Assembly: GCA_030490835.1 (NCBI GenBank) | Contig: CM059971.1 | Coordinates: forward strand, 127,690,564 to 127,754,563 | Length of the DNA: 64,000 nucleotides | Direction: 5' to 3' | From: Annona cherimola | Taxonomy: Eukaryota > Streptophyta > Magnoliopsida > Magnoliales > Annonaceae | In this document: piece after piece, positions 13,644 through 26,902 of the stretch | Layout of the letters: each line of letters begins with the position of its first letter | Numbering within the stretch: the stretch's first letter is position 1 | Position numbers and translations under genes: made by a program | The notes under the pieces: generated by a model | What the model saw: the letters and a program-made list of their open reading frames with translations, nothing else | Told to the model about the DNA's origin: nothing | Database searches by the model: none

Positions 13644-14375
13644 TTTAGATTACATTCAAGCACAACATGATGTGAAATTATTGGGCTACGTTAGGTTCAT
13701 ATATTTATCAAAAATTTTAATATTAACAAACACAAAAGCAAAAATCATAAAAAATAGAATAATAGGTAGTTAAAATCTTAGACTTATTTTAATTAAATCT
13801 AGATGAATGCAAATAGTGAACTTTTTTTCTTTTTCATTTTACCAAATGAAATCATCGTGTTGTTTTCTAGCGGGGATGAATTCCATACTTATTAAGCTAT
13901 ATAGATAAAAAAAAAACAAAAACATAATTAGGATAAGAAGTAATTCGGCCGAATACACGAGATATGATTTAGGCTTGTTTTGACCCAACCACTAGAGTAA
14001 TATTCTTGTAAAAAAGTGATTTTTATTTGTTTTTCTTAACAATACTTTTAAAATTATTTGTCCTATATAATCTTGCGCATGATACTTAATTACTCAAATA
14101 ATAATTTTAAAAGCACTTTTGAAATTTCCACTATGGGAAAAAAAAGAGACTTAGGCTTTGTTTGGCAAAATTTATCCTCAGCACTTAATTGGTTTTTGAC
14201 AAAAGCAATGTGATTGATCCAAAATATGTTTGGTAAAGTCGAATATGCTTTTTGGGGCTTGTTTTTATTTTTTAATTCATTTTTTAACTAATGAAAGAGC
14301 TAAATATGGAATCTTGAAAAATTCATTTATATAAGAAGTGTAATGCATTATGTTATAAGCAAAAGGCGCTCATAC
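13644..14375. repeat. Tandem segmental duplication, copy B (left part)
   Basis: Counterpart of 1551-2261. The match starts at TTTAGATTACATTC, where copy A has the hAT terminus, and is broken at 14376 by the hAT element carried only by this copy. It contains no gene. Confidence 0.85.
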
Positions 14376-14659
14376 TAGGGGTGCAACTTGGGCCGGGTTC
14401 GGCCCGAACCCGGCCCGCTGAACCCCGCAGTTTGGCAGTGTTAAAACTAGTTGTTCTCCGGCCCGAACCCGAGCTTAATTTGAAATCGGTTCGATTTTGG
14501 GTTGATAAGAACCCTAACCTGCTCAACCCGAACCCGATTTCAAAGCCTACTATAAAGGAGGTTTTTCTGCGATGGGTGCCCTAATTTCGGATCCCCCCCC
14601 CAAATTTTCAGCAATCTGCCAATCTTCCCGTAGCCCTCTCCACTCTCTAGCTCGTGCGG

Positions 14660-15240
14660 CCTCGAGAATTCCACCATTGGCAGTGAAATCCTTCCAGCCG
14701 GCTAGCCGCCCACAGGCCACAGCAGCTGCAATTGCATCCCGGCGACTGCGATTCGCTTCTCTTGTCCAGATCCTTCTTCACCGCCTTAGACGTCGGCGAG
14801 CTTGTCCCGGTTGCGGCACCACGGTAGCAACAGCACCCAGCACCCAGCAATATCCCCTGCAGCACTCTGGCAGCCCGCAACACAAATCCTAGTTCGTCGG
14901 CTCCCGCATCCTGCTCCAGCCCGCGCGGACACCTCCAAAAATTCGACCGACAACAGTGAAATCCTTCCAGTCGCAGTAACGGCCGGCTAGTCGCCCACAG
15001 CAGCTGCATCCCGGTGAGTCGCTTCTCTCGTCCTTCCTAGCTGCCTCCTTCAGTTTTTTACATGCCCGCAATTTTTCAGCTGCGCGGTTGGCCAGGTCCT
15101 TCTTCTCCGCCTTCACCTCCGACGTCGGCAACCTTGTCCCGACTGCGACACCAAAGCAGCAGCAGCACTCAACACCCATCAATATCCCTTATAGCACTCC
15201 GGCAGCTCACAACACAAATCTCGGTTCGTCGGCTCCCTGT
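14660..15240. repeat. Internal direct duplication within the hAT element
   Basis: GC-rich block at about 14660-14910 is repeated, diverged and rearranged, at about 14945-15240. Shared words include GTGAAATCCTTCCAG, CGTCGGC followed by TTGTCCCG, and CAACACAAATC followed by TTCGTCGGCTCCC. Small frames in both halves look compositional, not genuine. It may be a promoter/leader derived from an autonomous relative, or captured sequence. Confidence 0.6.
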
Positions 15241-15299
15241 TATCTTCTTTCATTCGACATCTAACTTCAACCGCAATAGCATAATTAAAAGGAGTTGAA

Positions 15300-16311
15300 A
15301 ATATGCCCTGCTTGTAGATCCAAGTTGTCTCATATTTTCTTCCATCTGTGATTTCTTTGAGGCAAAACATGTAGACAAGAATTTCACCGAAGACAAATCT
15401 AATCAGCCTCAAGATTAAACATTAAATGAATCATTTGCATTTTACAGATCTACGTAATGTTTGGTCAAATGCTTGTGGTTGCACTCAAGCAGAAAGGCTT
15501 CATATCTCCATCCCTGGTTTTACCATTGAACAAAAGTGTTGGCTCAAATAACTTATAGGTGATTCAAACTGATCCCAAAAAAATAATGGGGTTGACTAAA
15601 ATGTAATCTGAACTGGAGAGAAGAAAAGGAACCACCCAACAGGAATTATTTCAATCCTATTCAAATCATCAATTACATTCCTCAAATCCCGTCATCACAT
15701 CCAATGCTCTGAAGGCTATAACTCAAGTAACACAGTCTATTTCGAATATCCAAGGTGGTCAAAACATTTTTAATTTCTCTAAATTCCCATGAATGAAAGC
15801 AATCATGATTTTTACAAAAATCCGGGTACTTTGTTGGCTATCATTGAATCTTACAAGTTACAATCATATGATAAACATTAAAATGACAACCCATATGATG
15901 TCCACGGCTGGTAGTGTTCACCCATACACTTTTAACTAAAAATTATGGACCAAAAAAAAAATCAAATAGAAAACAAAAACAGGGCCCACCACAAAAATCA
16001 AACAAGAAAAACAAACAAATTATGTCATTTATTTGTGTTTATGTTGGCTATTGATAACTTGACATGTATTGTTAATATTTTGATTTGTGAATTAGTTTAT
16101 TATTGCTCTAAAACCAGTAGAACTATCGAAATTCACATAGTTAGTTTTTAATTATTTTTATTTATTATAAAAAATAACGCAAGACAAGGGCAATGAAGAC
16201 AACAGTAGAAGATAAAAATATTTATTTCTATTGTGTTGTATTGTTGTAATTTGGTTATTCAAACTTAAGACTTATGTTGTAGACTTCGAGTTAACTTGGA
16301 TGCTGTGATTT
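15300..16311. other. Interior of the hAT element, no gene recognised
   Basis: AT-rich, without an open frame resembling transposase. It ends at GATTT (16307-16311), the target of the nested retrotransposon. Confidence 0.5.
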
Positions 16312-18872
16312 TGTGGCGCCCCGAACCGAGGTGCCTCGAAGCCTTACTCCATGATCGTTTTGATTGGTAAACGTGACTCAGGATTGTTGCCCTGATCACA
16401 CGGCAGGATTTTTTTTTTCCATCAATATATAGAAAATTTTCACCATTCATCTAACATGAAATATATTTCACATAACAAAATTATGATAAAAAAAAAACTA
16501 TTCCATAAACATTGTCATTGGAATAAAAATATTTCTTTTCATCTCAAAATTATCATTGTTGACTTTACATAAAGTTTACATAAACATCATTTATATACAT
16601 AACACTTGGCATGCTGTCTTCATCATCATTTCCTGTCTGTTGTTGAAAAAGCATGGGTGAGTAATGATACTCAGTAAGCAAGCTATACATAATTTTTCAA
16701 TCATATTCATGCATTTCATAAAATGCAAATGCAATGCATTCATAGCATTCATGACATTCTTTTGGATGCAACGCTAGCTAGGCGCCTATCCCATACATGC
16801 TCCCATTTCAAGGAGGTCGCCGCCGGCCTGGGCCTATTAAGCGACTTGGCAATAGCGAGGGGGACATCCGGTCCGCTTACTACCTCGACTAAGGCATATT
16901 CCTCGTGCACATGCTCATTCTCATACACATGCCAACATGATATTTGCAAATCATAAATAATTTCATAAAAAGCATTTAATAAATAATTTCACAAAATGAA
17001 CTTCAGTTCATGTAAAGCAGTTATAGGTATGGCCAACCTTAAATAAATTTCATAAAGCAACTTGCAAACAATTTCAAGCATTTTGAAAATAATTTGCAAA
17101 ACATATAACTTGCTTACCTTCTTATGAGGTGTCTTCGACCTTCTCTTTTCCTTTTCCTATTCAAGGACAAAGGATATTTCATTTCCTCTATTTAAGCTGC
17201 TTCCCATGTATGCTTTATAATATTTGGGCATTATTTCTTTACATAGATATTTTTGTCCATAAATTCTTCAAAAATTCCATACTTATATTCAAATATTAAT
17301 TTCTAAATTTTCTCCAAAATCACGTTGTTCACTGTAGCAGATCACTATAGCAATTACTGTAGCAAAATCACTGTTCATCTATGGTTACTGTTCACAGCAA
17401 CGTGGTTACTGTTCATGGGTTTCAAAAATTGATATTTTTTCCAAAAATAAAAAATATCATGACATACCTTATGCCTAGTATATCATTGGACATTTCTTAT
17501 ATTTTGAATTTATCATTATTTACTTGGCCAAAAAAATCATTTTCTCCATATACTAAAAATCATCATAAATTCACTTAAGCATAATTCTTAAGTTCAAAAA
17601 TCATGAAATTAATTTATCATTATTCTAACATCATATTTATCATAATCATACATCTCAAATCATCATTTATCAATTTTGGAGTATTATTTTTACATATCAT
17701 ATGCTATCTTGCCGAATACCCTATATTCGCTCCAAATTTTTTGATGTTTTGGCATAATTCCATTTAAACATTATATCTATACTTATTTTCTCATGCTTAG
17801 GCATTATCTAAGCATATTTTTACCCTACTTAACATCCAAAAGAAATTTGGGTAGAAATCACTTACCCGAAGCGGAGATACGCCTCTTTTTCTCACACTTT
17901 CTCTCTCTAACTTTCTCCTTCTTTCTCTAAAGGGAAAAAACGTGTTTGGGGGTGGGAATGCTTGAAGTTTTCAAGCTTGGAGTGCTTCTGGTCGTTCTCA
18001 CCTTGCCCCCTATTTATAGTTTTTTATTTTTCACAAAATTAGATTTTACCCCCTTAGCTTGAGGTATTTAATTATAAAAATGTATTTTTTTCTAATTTTG
18101 AAAAAGCCAAGAGCAGCCACCCTAGGTCTGCTCCAGCCCACCCTATGCAGCCCTATTTTTTCCTATTTTTATTATTTTTTATTTAATTACTTTTAAGCTA
18201 ATTAAATCTAAACCCTTGATTTGTGATTTGGATGAATTTGGACCATTGATCAAAGTCAAATGGCCATAACTCCCCTGCTGCTCACGCCCCTGCCATGTTG
18301 CTTTTCATTTAATTTTTTAATTTTTTATTATTTAATTTATTAAAAAAGTCAAAAGTAGCATTTAATTAAAGTAATGCTACTTTTTGATTTTTCATTTGAC
18401 GTTTTATCTTGACCTTTGATTTGTGATTTTTATCATATCTTAATCCATTCATCATGTCCATCATGAATTTTTAACCATTCATAAAAAATTTCATCGAATT
18501 CCGACGCCCGGATTGCAATTTATGAATTTTTTTCTATTTTTTCACAAAAATCCAAACTTGGATTAAAATATCCAAAAGAATTGCTATTTTGTCTTGTAGT
18601 GATTAAATCTCTATTTTGTCTTTTTGTGATTAAGTTAATCCAAGTGATTAACTCTTAATCACGGGTTTAGTCCTTGGTTACTATTCACGTGCACTATTCA
18701 CATGCACTATTTCCGGGGTTAAATTCCTAATTGCATTATTTCAATCTCCAATACACATATCCATCAATATAATTCATGAATTTTCATTTATTCATAAAAT
18801 AATTACAAAATTATAAATGTCGAAATGACGCGTATACAGTCGAAACAACGCGTATACGGTCAGGGTTCCACA
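16312..18872 (-). repeat. 3' LTR of the Tekay-like element
   Basis: 2561 bp, downstream of the coding region on the minus strand. Compared with its partner it holds about 127 extra bases near 17268-17395 containing repeated CTGTAGCA and ACTGTTCA words. The partner lost them, probably by deletion between short repeats. Confidence 0.85.
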
Positions 18873-18885
18873 ATTCTCCCCCCTT
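18873..18885 (-). other. Polypurine tract of the Tekay-like element
   Basis: On the minus strand AAGGGGGGAGAAT directly abuts the 3' LTR start TGTGGAACC. This is the expected plus-strand primer site. Confidence 0.65.
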
Positions 18886-18907
18886 ACAATAGGTTTCGTC
18901 CCGAAAC

Positions 18908-21900
18908 CTATCTTTCTTCGAATAATTGAGGGTACTTTCTTTCAACTTCTTCCCGTAACTCCCATGTGGCTTCGGATTCTGAATATCGATTCCATTGTAC
19001 TTTTACATATTCGATTTCTCTGTTCCGAAGTTTCTTGATCTTGAAATCCAATATTTTGATTGGCCTTTCCTCATAGTTTAAATGTTCTTGGATTGGCAAA
19101 TTCTCTGCTATCAACACATGGGTAGGATCGGAAACATATTTCCTTAGCATGGAGATGTGGAACACATTGTGGATGGCACTGAGGGCTGGTGACAGAGCTA
19201 TTCTATAGGCTATATTGCCTATCTTTTCCAAAACTTCAAAGGGCCCAACATATCTCGGGTTTAATTTTTTCCTCTTTCCAAATTGGGTGACTCCTTTGAA
19301 TGGTGTTACCTTAACGAATACGTGATCCCCAACTTGGATATTTAAATCCCTTCTTTTGCAATCGGTGTAACTCTTTTGCCTGCTCTGGGCTGTGAGTATA
19401 CACTGGCGAATCACTTGAACTTTTTCCGCCATTCTTTTTGAGAGGTCTGGAGCCAATTTTCTTTCTCCCACTTCATCCCAGTTTAGAGGAGTTCTGCATT
19501 TTCGTCCATATAAAGCTTCAAATAGGGCCATTTGAATACTTGCTTGATAATTGTTATTATAAGCAAATTCTGCCATAGCCAAATATTCATCCCATGATCC
19601 TCCAAATTCTACTGTGCACATTCTCAGCATATCTTCTACTATTTGATTTACCCTTTCTGTCTGCCCATCAGTTTGAGGATGAAATGTTGTGCTGAATTTC
19701 AGCTGCGTACCTAAGGTTTGATGTAAACTTTTCCAAAATCGAGATGTAAAACTGGAATCTCGATCGGAAACTATTGACTTAGGTACTCCGTGCAGTCTCA
19801 CTATCTCCTTATAATAAATTTTAGACAGTCGCTCAGCAGTAAATTTTTCTTGATTGCTAGGAAATGAGCTACTTTTGATAATCTATCTACTATAACCCAT
19901 ATAGCATCATTTCCATTATGGGTTCTTGGCAACCCTTCAATAAAATCCATAGTAATATCATCCCATTTCAATTCTTGAATTTCTAGCGACTGTAATTTTC
20001 CAGGGGTTCTTTGATGATCAACCTTAACCCTTTGACATGTTAGGCACTTAGCCACATATTCAGCAATTTCTCTCTTCATATTATTCCACCAATACATCTT
20101 TTTTATGTCTTGATACATCTTGGTGCTACCTGGATGCATCGAAAATGGAGAGAAATGTGCTTCTTTCAATATCTGTTTCTTTACTTCCTCTTGATTGGGT
20201 ATACATAGGCGCCCCTTATATCTGTGCATCCCATGTTCATCTTGTATGTATTCACTGGGATTTTTCTTAATCATTTTCTCTACATAATTCTTGAAATCCC
20301 CATTTTCTTGTTGAGCCATTTTAATTTGCTCAAATAAATTTGACTGGATTTGTAATTGAGACAATCTAACTTGTACCCCAGGTGGGCTTACAATTAATTC
20401 TAATTGTCTCAACTCTTGTAATAGCCCTTCTTCCTTTGTGATGAGATGTGCTAAGCTAATATTTCTACTTAGCGCATCGGCTACTACATTGGCTTTGCCT
20501 GGATGATATAAAATGTCAAGGTCATAATCCTTAAGTAATTCGAGCAATCTCCTTTGCCTCATATTTAACTCCTTTTGAGTAAAAATATACTTGAGGCTCT
20601 TGTGATCAGTATAGACCTCACATTTAACTCCATATAAATAATGTCTCCATATTTTCAAGGCAAAGACTACTGCTGCCAATTCTAAATCATGGGTTAGATA
20701 GTTTACCTCATTTGGCTTGAGTTGCCGAGATGCGTATGATATAACTTTTCCATTTTGCATCAGTACATATCCTAATCCTTTCTTTGAGGCATCACTATAG
20801 ATCACAAACCCTTCCTTTTCCGTAGGTAGTGTTAGAATTGGAGCTTTTACCAGTCTTTTCTTTAATTCCTGGAAGCTATTCTCACATTCCTGTGTCCATT
20901 CATACCTAACTCCTTTCCTTGTCAGCTTTGTGAGTGGAGCTGACAATTGTGAGAATCCTTCCACAAATCTTCTGTAGTAGCCAGCTAGCCCTAGGAAACT
21001 TCTTATTTTCGTGATATTTGTTGGCTGTGACCACTTTGTTATTGCCTCGATCTTTTGAGGATCTACTTGTACTCCCTTCTCGGATATAATGTGGCCGAGG
21101 AAGGCTACCTGTTTTAACCAAAACTCACATTTTTTGAATTTAGCATATAATTTCTCCCTTTGAAGAATTTCCAACACTATCCTTAAATGTTTCTCATGTT
21201 CTTCTTCTGTCTTTGAATAAATCAATATATCATCAATGAATACCACCACAAATTGATCCAAAAATTCTCAAAAAATTTTGTTCATCATATCCATAAACAC
21301 AGCTGGGGCATTCGTTAGTCCAAATGGCATGACTAAGAATTCATAATGCTCATATCTTGTTTTGAATGCTGTTTTATGGATGTCCTTTGGACATATCCTC
21401 AATTGGTGGTAACCTGACTGTAAATCAATTTTTGAAAATGTAGAAACTCCTTTTAACTGATCAAAAAGATCATCTATTCTTGGGAGTGGGTACTTATTTT
21501 TTACTGTTTACTTTGTTCAATTCTCTGTAATCAATACAGAGTCTCAAACTCCCATCCTTTTTTCTTACAAACAACACTGGAGCTCCCCAAGGTGATGCAC
21601 TAGGTCTAATAAACCCTTTATTCAATAAATCTTGAATCTGTACTTTCAACTCAGCCAACTCGGCTGGTGCCATCCTATATGGGGCTTTAGATATTGGAGC
21701 TGTTCCTGGAATAATTTCTATCTCCAGCTCCATCTCTCTTTCGGGTGGTAAATTACATAGCTCTTTCGGAAAAATATCTGAAAATTCCTTTACCACTGGA
21801 ATTTGTTCCATAGGTACCCCATCTCCTATTGTGTTTATAGAGACCAGATAAGCTGTACATTGTTGGCGCATTAGCTTAGCTGCTTTCATAGCTGATACCA

Positions 21901-23611
21901 TCTTTATTGTGTTTTCTGGCTGTCTTATTTTACTGATCTCTATTTCATCTTTTGGTGCTTCAAATTGCACCTTTTTATTTCTACAATCAATTGTTGCACC
22001 CCATCGACTTGGCCAATCCATCCCTAATATGACATCAAACTCTATCATGGGTAATAGGATGAGATCAGCTTCTAATATTTTTGTTCCTATCCTGATAGGA
22101 CATGCTTTGCAGATTTGATTTATACTTGCCAATCTATATACTGGGGATTCTACATATATAGTACTACTGGTTTCCTCTACCCGTAGTGCGTGTGTGATTA
22201 CGAATTGGTATGATATAAATGAATGCGTAGCTCCAGAATCAAATAAAGCTACTGCAGAATTTTCCAAAATGTAAATCATACCTGTAATCACTTTTTCCTC
22301 CATCTCTTGTGATTCTGTTCGGGTGAGGGCTTGGACACGCACTGGGTTGGCAGCAGTACCGGGTCGATTAGCGATGGCGGAGACTTTTTGCTGGGCCGGC
22401 CTCCCTCGAGCTTGTGCTCCTTGTGGCTTATTCGGACAATTGGGCGAAATGTGTCCGACCTGACCACAGTTGAAGCACTTTATTATCTTGGCTTCGTCGG
22501 TCCCCCAGTCCCGGGCCACATGACCCGTTTGGCCACATTTGTAGCATTTCCCCGTTCCCTGTAAACATTCGCCTGAGTGGCGCTTGTGGCAAGTTCTGCA
22601 AGTCGGGGCGCTCTTTGTCTGGTCACCGATTTTCTTTTTTTCGGCGAATCCCCTTTTCCCTTTATTAGCCTCACCTTCCTTGGAGGCTGTAAAGAATTGT
22701 TTTTGAGCTTGCCTAAGCTCCTGAGTCCTCATAGACTCCATCTCCAATGCCCTAGCCCTCTCAATGCTAGAGGCATAGTCCTTTATTAATAATGGGGCTA
22801 ACCCCTCTCTTAGCTGGGGTCTCAATCCCCTCTGGAACCTTTGTGCCTTATTTTTCGGCACATTGGCTATTCACGACACATATCTTACCAAGGCATTGAA
22901 CTTTGTGGCATACTCCGTAACTGTCATCCTACCTTGGTAAAGTTTCTCAAATTCTATCACCCTCTGACTCTGCAGCCCTACAGGGAGATATTCTTTATTA
23001 AATTCCTCCAAAAATTCCTGCCACGTAACTTGCTCCGGGTGTGGCATAGTGACCATTAGCGTTTCCCACCATTCATAAGCATCTTTTATCAGCAGGTGGG
23101 TAGCGCATAGCACTTTTTGCTGATCATTGCAGGGCGATATTCTAAATAATTTCTTAATTTCCGTAATCCATTGCTCTGCAATGAGGGGGTCCGGTTCCCC
23201 TGCAAACTTGGGCGGTCTCTGGGCAAGAAAGGCATTGATAGCCTTTTTGTCGGCCTCAAGGAGACTATCCTCCACTCCCCTTGACGTGCAGGGATTGGCC
23301 GAGGGCCCTGGTCTTTCCCCATCTCCTCTTGATGGTGGGGCTTGCTGGTTTCTCATTTCTTGCAATAACCCAGCAGTCTGGGCTGTCCATTGCTGCATAG
23401 CTTTTTCGATAGCCGCAGCAATTCTTTCTTCTACGTTGACCTCTGCTTGAGGTCTTGGGCTTTCCTCGTGACGTGGGCGGGTCCTAGAGGATTATTCCTC
23501 GGATTCTACCCTATACGTTCTTTTGTTGGCTTCGCCCCTTGCTTGATAGACTGATTCTTCCATCGGGGTCTTTCCTTTGTTAACTCTTGCTTTAGCTCTA
23601 GTGAGCGGCAT
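18908..23611 (-). pseudogene. Degenerate gag-pol polyprotein of the Tekay-like element
   Basis: Read from ATG at 23611 (MPLTRAKARV). The gag core ends near 22870. Two zinc knuckles follow: [14 protein letters not shown], in which the last Cys is Trp, and an intact [14 protein letters not shown]. Protease has the [11 protein letters not shown] active site. Reverse transcriptase has [20 protein letters not shown] and the FIDDILIYS catalytic pair. RNase H has [10 protein letters not shown] and YTDHKSLKY. Integrase has an HHCC finger (MHPGS..., CLTCQRVK), the DFIEGLPRT and SDRDSSF aspartates, and FHPQTDGQTERVNQ. The chromodomain contains YVKVQWNRYSESEATWE, ending at 18908. Lesions: TAA 23492-23494, TGA 22871-22873, a one-base insertion near 21505, TGA 21268-21270, and a frameshift near 19840 in integrase. 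The product would copy and insert the element; chromodomains guide insertion into heterochromatin. Non-functional as it stands. Confidence 0.85.
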
Positions 23612-23817
23612 TTTCAACTTCATAAAACATTTATTAGTATAACATCAATATTCATCAATGGTAAATAATTCAGTCATAATCATAATTTCATGTATTCTAG
23701 CTTAGTCTTTCCTTTTCTGCCTATTTACCAATCCATGCTCTGATACCAACTTCTGTGGTATCAAACTTATCCTTTCAACATCATTTATTTTCTCCTTCTC
23801 CCGCCTATTTACCAATC

Positions 23818-23834
23818 CTTGCTCTGATATCAAC
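23818..23834 (-). other. Primer binding site (initiator tRNA-Met type), duplicated
   Basis: On the minus strand, just inside the 5' LTR, the sequence reads TTGATATCAGAGC, close to the TGGTATCAGAGC complement of initiator tRNA-Met. A better match, TTGGTATCAGAGC, sits about 85 bases further in (23735-23752), each preceded by GAAG. The segment between was probably duplicated, leaving the LTR-proximal copy with one mismatch. Confidence 0.6.
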
Positions 23835-23837
23835 TTC

Positions 23838-26268
23838 TGTGGCGCCCCGAATTGAGGTGCCTCGAAGCCTTACTCCGGGATCGTTTTGATTGGTAAACAT
23901 GACTCAGGATTGTTGCCCTGATCACACGGCAGGATTTTTTTTTTCATCAATACATAAAAAAATTTCATCATTCATCTAACATGAAATATATTTCACATAA
24001 CAAAATTATGATAAAAAAAACTATTCCATAAACATTGTCATTGGAATAAAAATATTCTTTTTCATCTCAAAATTATCATTGTTGACTTTACATAAAGTTT
24101 ACATAAACATCATTTATATACATAACACTTGGCATGCTGTCTTCATCATCATTTCCTGTCTGTTGTTGAAAAAGCATGGGTAAGTAATGATACTCAGTAA
24201 GCAAGCTATACATAATTTTTCAATCATATTCATGTATTTCATAAAATGCAAATGCAATGCATTCATAGCATTCATGACATTCCTTTGGATGCAACGCTAG
24301 CTCGGCGCCCATCCCATACATGCTCCCATTTCAGGGAGGTCGCCGCCGGCCTGGGCCTATTAAGCGACTTGGCAATAGCGATGGGGACATCCGGTCCGCT
24401 TACTACCTCGACTAAGGCATATTCCTCGTGCACATGCTCATTCTCATACACATGCCAACATGATATTTGCAAATCATAAATAATTTCATAAAAAGCATTT
24501 AATAAATAATTTCACAAAATGAACTTCAGTTCATGTAAAGCAGTTATAGGTATGGCCAACCTTAAATAAATTTCATAAAGCAACTTGCAAACAATTTCAA
24601 GCATTTTGAAAATAATTTGCAAAACATATAACTTGCTTACCTTCTTAGGAGGTGTCTTCGACCTTCTCTTTTCCTTTTCCTATTCAAGGACAAAAGATAT
24701 TTCATTTCCTCTATTTAAGTTGCTTCCCATATATGCTTTATAATATTTGGGCATTATTTCTTTACATAGATATTTTTGTCCATAAATTCACAGCAACGTG
24801 GTTACTGTTCATGGGTTTTAAAAATTGATATTTTTTCCAAAAATAAAAAATACCATGACATACATTATGCCTAGTATATCATTGGACATTTCTTATATTT
24901 TGAATTTATCATTATTTACTTGGCCAAAAAAATCATTTTCTCCATATACTAAAAATCATCATAAATTCACTTAAGCATAATCCTTAATTCCAAAAATCAT
25001 GAAATTAATATATCATTATTCTAACATCATATTTATCATAATCATACATCCCAAATCATCATTTATCAATTTTGGAGCATTATTTTCACATATCATATGC
25101 TATCTTGCCGAATACCCTATATTCGCTCCAAATTTTTTGATGTTTTGGCATAATTCCATTTAAAAATTATATATATACTTATTTTCTCATGCTTAGGCAT
25201 TATCTAAGCATATTTTTACCCTACTTAACATCCAAAAGAAATTTGGGTAGAAATCACTTACCCGAAGCGGAGATACGCCTTTTTTTCTTACACTTTCTCT
25301 CTCTAACTTTCTCCTTCTTTCTCTAAAGGGAAAAAACGTGTTTGGGGGTGAGAATGCTTGAAGTTTTCAAGCTTGGAGTGCTTCTGGTCGTTCTCACCTT
25401 GCCCCCTATTTATAGTTTTTGATTTTTCACAAAATTAGATTTTACCCCCTTAGCTTGAGGTATTTAATTATAAAAATGTATTTTTTTCTAATTTTGAAAA
25501 ATCCAAGAGCAGCCACCCTAGGTCTGCTCCAGCCCACCCTATGCAGCCCTATTTTTTCCTATTTTTATTATTTTTTATTTAATTACTTTTAAGCTAATTA
25601 AATCTAAACCCTTGATTTGTGATTTGGATGAATTTGGACTATTGATCAAAGTCAAATGGCCATAACTCCCCTGCTGCTCACGCCCCTGCCATGTTGCTTT
25701 TCATTTAATTTTTTAATTTTTTATTATTTAATTTATTAAAAAAGTCAAAAGTAGCATTTAATTAAAGTAATGCTACTTTTTGATTTTTCATTTGACGTTT
25801 TATATTGACCTTTGATTTATGATTTTTATCATATCTTAATCCATTCATCATGTCCATCATGAATTTTTAACCATTCATAAAAAATTTCATCGAATTCCGA
25901 CGCCCGGATTGCAATTTATGAATTTTTTTTTATTTTTTCACAAAAATCCAAACTTGGATTAAAATATCCAAAAGAATTGCTATTTTGTCTTGTAGTGATT
26001 AAATCTCTATTTCGTCTTTTTGTGATTAAGTTAATCCAAGTGATTAACTCTTAATCACGGGTTTAGTCCTTGGTTACTATTCACGTACACTATTCACATG
26101 CACTATTTCCGGGGTTAAATTTCTAATTGCATTATTTCAATCTCCAATACACATATCTATCAATATAATTCATGAATTTTCATTTATTCATAAAATAATT
26201 ACAAAATTATAAATGTCGAAATGACGCGTATACAGTCGAAACAACGGGTATACGGTCAGGGTTCCACA
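23838..26268 (-). repeat. 5' LTR of the Tekay-like element
   Basis: 2431 bp, partner of 16312-18872, shorter by about 127 bases because of an internal deletion near 24789. Otherwise the two LTRs differ by scattered single bases. Confidence 0.85.
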
Positions 26269-26689
26269 GATTTGGAGTTTGATGCTTGAATTAATATAAT
26301 CTTATTGGACTTGTTTTTTTGTGCTTTTTGGATGATTTTATTTTATTGCAATTGATATGATAAGATTTATCTTATAATTAGATAGTAATATTAATGTATA
26401 TTGTTGTGATATTCGTGTTAAATTGCAGAATGAAAAGCGGTTGTACTCCTGCATTCTCCAAAATATAACTATTATTCTACTTGATGCAAAGAAAAGGCTC
26501 AAAACAAGTTTCTTTCTTTCTACTCTTAAGCAGTATTTGAATTTTTCTTGCTTTCGTATAATAAATTATTTTTAAAACTTTTTTATACAATAGGTTTGTG
26601 ATAAAAACTATATATATATAGGATAAGTAACAAAGACATATTAATAGAAAAATGTCAACCTGAAACTCAACCCGAGCCCGAATTTCAAA

Positions 26690-26800
26690 AAATAGGGTTA
26701 GGATTGAGGTTTAGAAATAGGGTTAGGTTTAGGGTTAGGGTTAGGGTTAGGGTTAGGGTTGAAGTTTTACAAATAGAGTTAGGGTTAGGGTTGAGGTGAA
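26690..26800. repeat. TTAGGG-type simple repeat in the hAT sub-terminal region
   Basis: About five uninterrupted copies of GGGTTA (about 26723-26757) inside a longer degenerate run. The unit is six bases, not the seven-base TTTAGGG of most plant telomeres. It lies within the last 150 bases of the hAT element, where its relatives carry GGGTTCGGGTT words, so it is probably a local expansion of the sub-terminal motif. Confidence 0.65.
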
Positions 26801-26902
26801 ACCGAGTTTCATGAGCCCGAGTTGCACCCTTAGCTCATACACATGTCCAAATGAAACTTTAGCCTTTTATAAATGGCAACCTCCAAAGCATTAATTCTTT
26901 TA

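Larger units (their letters stand above)
16312..26268 (-). mobile_element. Tekay/Del-like Ty3/gypsy chromovirus retrotransposon
   Basis: Long direct repeats start TGTGGCGCC and end GGTTCCACA on the plus strand (16312-18872 and 23838-26268), with an exact 5-bp target duplication GATTT (16307-16311, 26269-26273). Coding is on the minus strand in the order gag, protease, reverse transcriptase, RNase H, integrase, chromodomain, the gypsy order. LTRs of about 2.5 kb and a C-terminal chromodomain suggest the Tekay/Del clade (clade is inference). Several stops and frameshifts make this copy defective, though structurally complete. Confidence 0.88.
14376..26832. mobile_element. hAT transposon interrupted by a nested LTR retrotransposon
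   Basis: Termini TAGGGGTGCAAC (14376) and GTTGCACCCTTA (ending 26832) are inverted repeats flanked by an exact 8-bp duplication GCTCATAC (14368-14375 and 26833-26840), as made by hAT transposases. Tandem copy A has a single GCTCATAC at about 2254-2261, a clean empty site. Removing the nested retrotransposon and its target repeat leaves about 2.5 kb. Sub-terminal CGGGTTCGG-type repeats lie inside both ends. No transposase frame with a BED finger or hAT dimerisation motif was recognised, so it is probably non-autonomous. Confidence 0.85.

Noticed and set aside
14572..15182. Coding frames in the GC-rich hAT interior
   Set aside because: The frames overlap on both strands and follow an internal duplication; no hAT transposase motifs were found.
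26720..26760. Interstitial telomere repeat
   Set aside because: The unit is GGGTTA (six bases), not the usual plant TTTAGGG, and it sits in the sub-terminal repeat zone of a hAT element.
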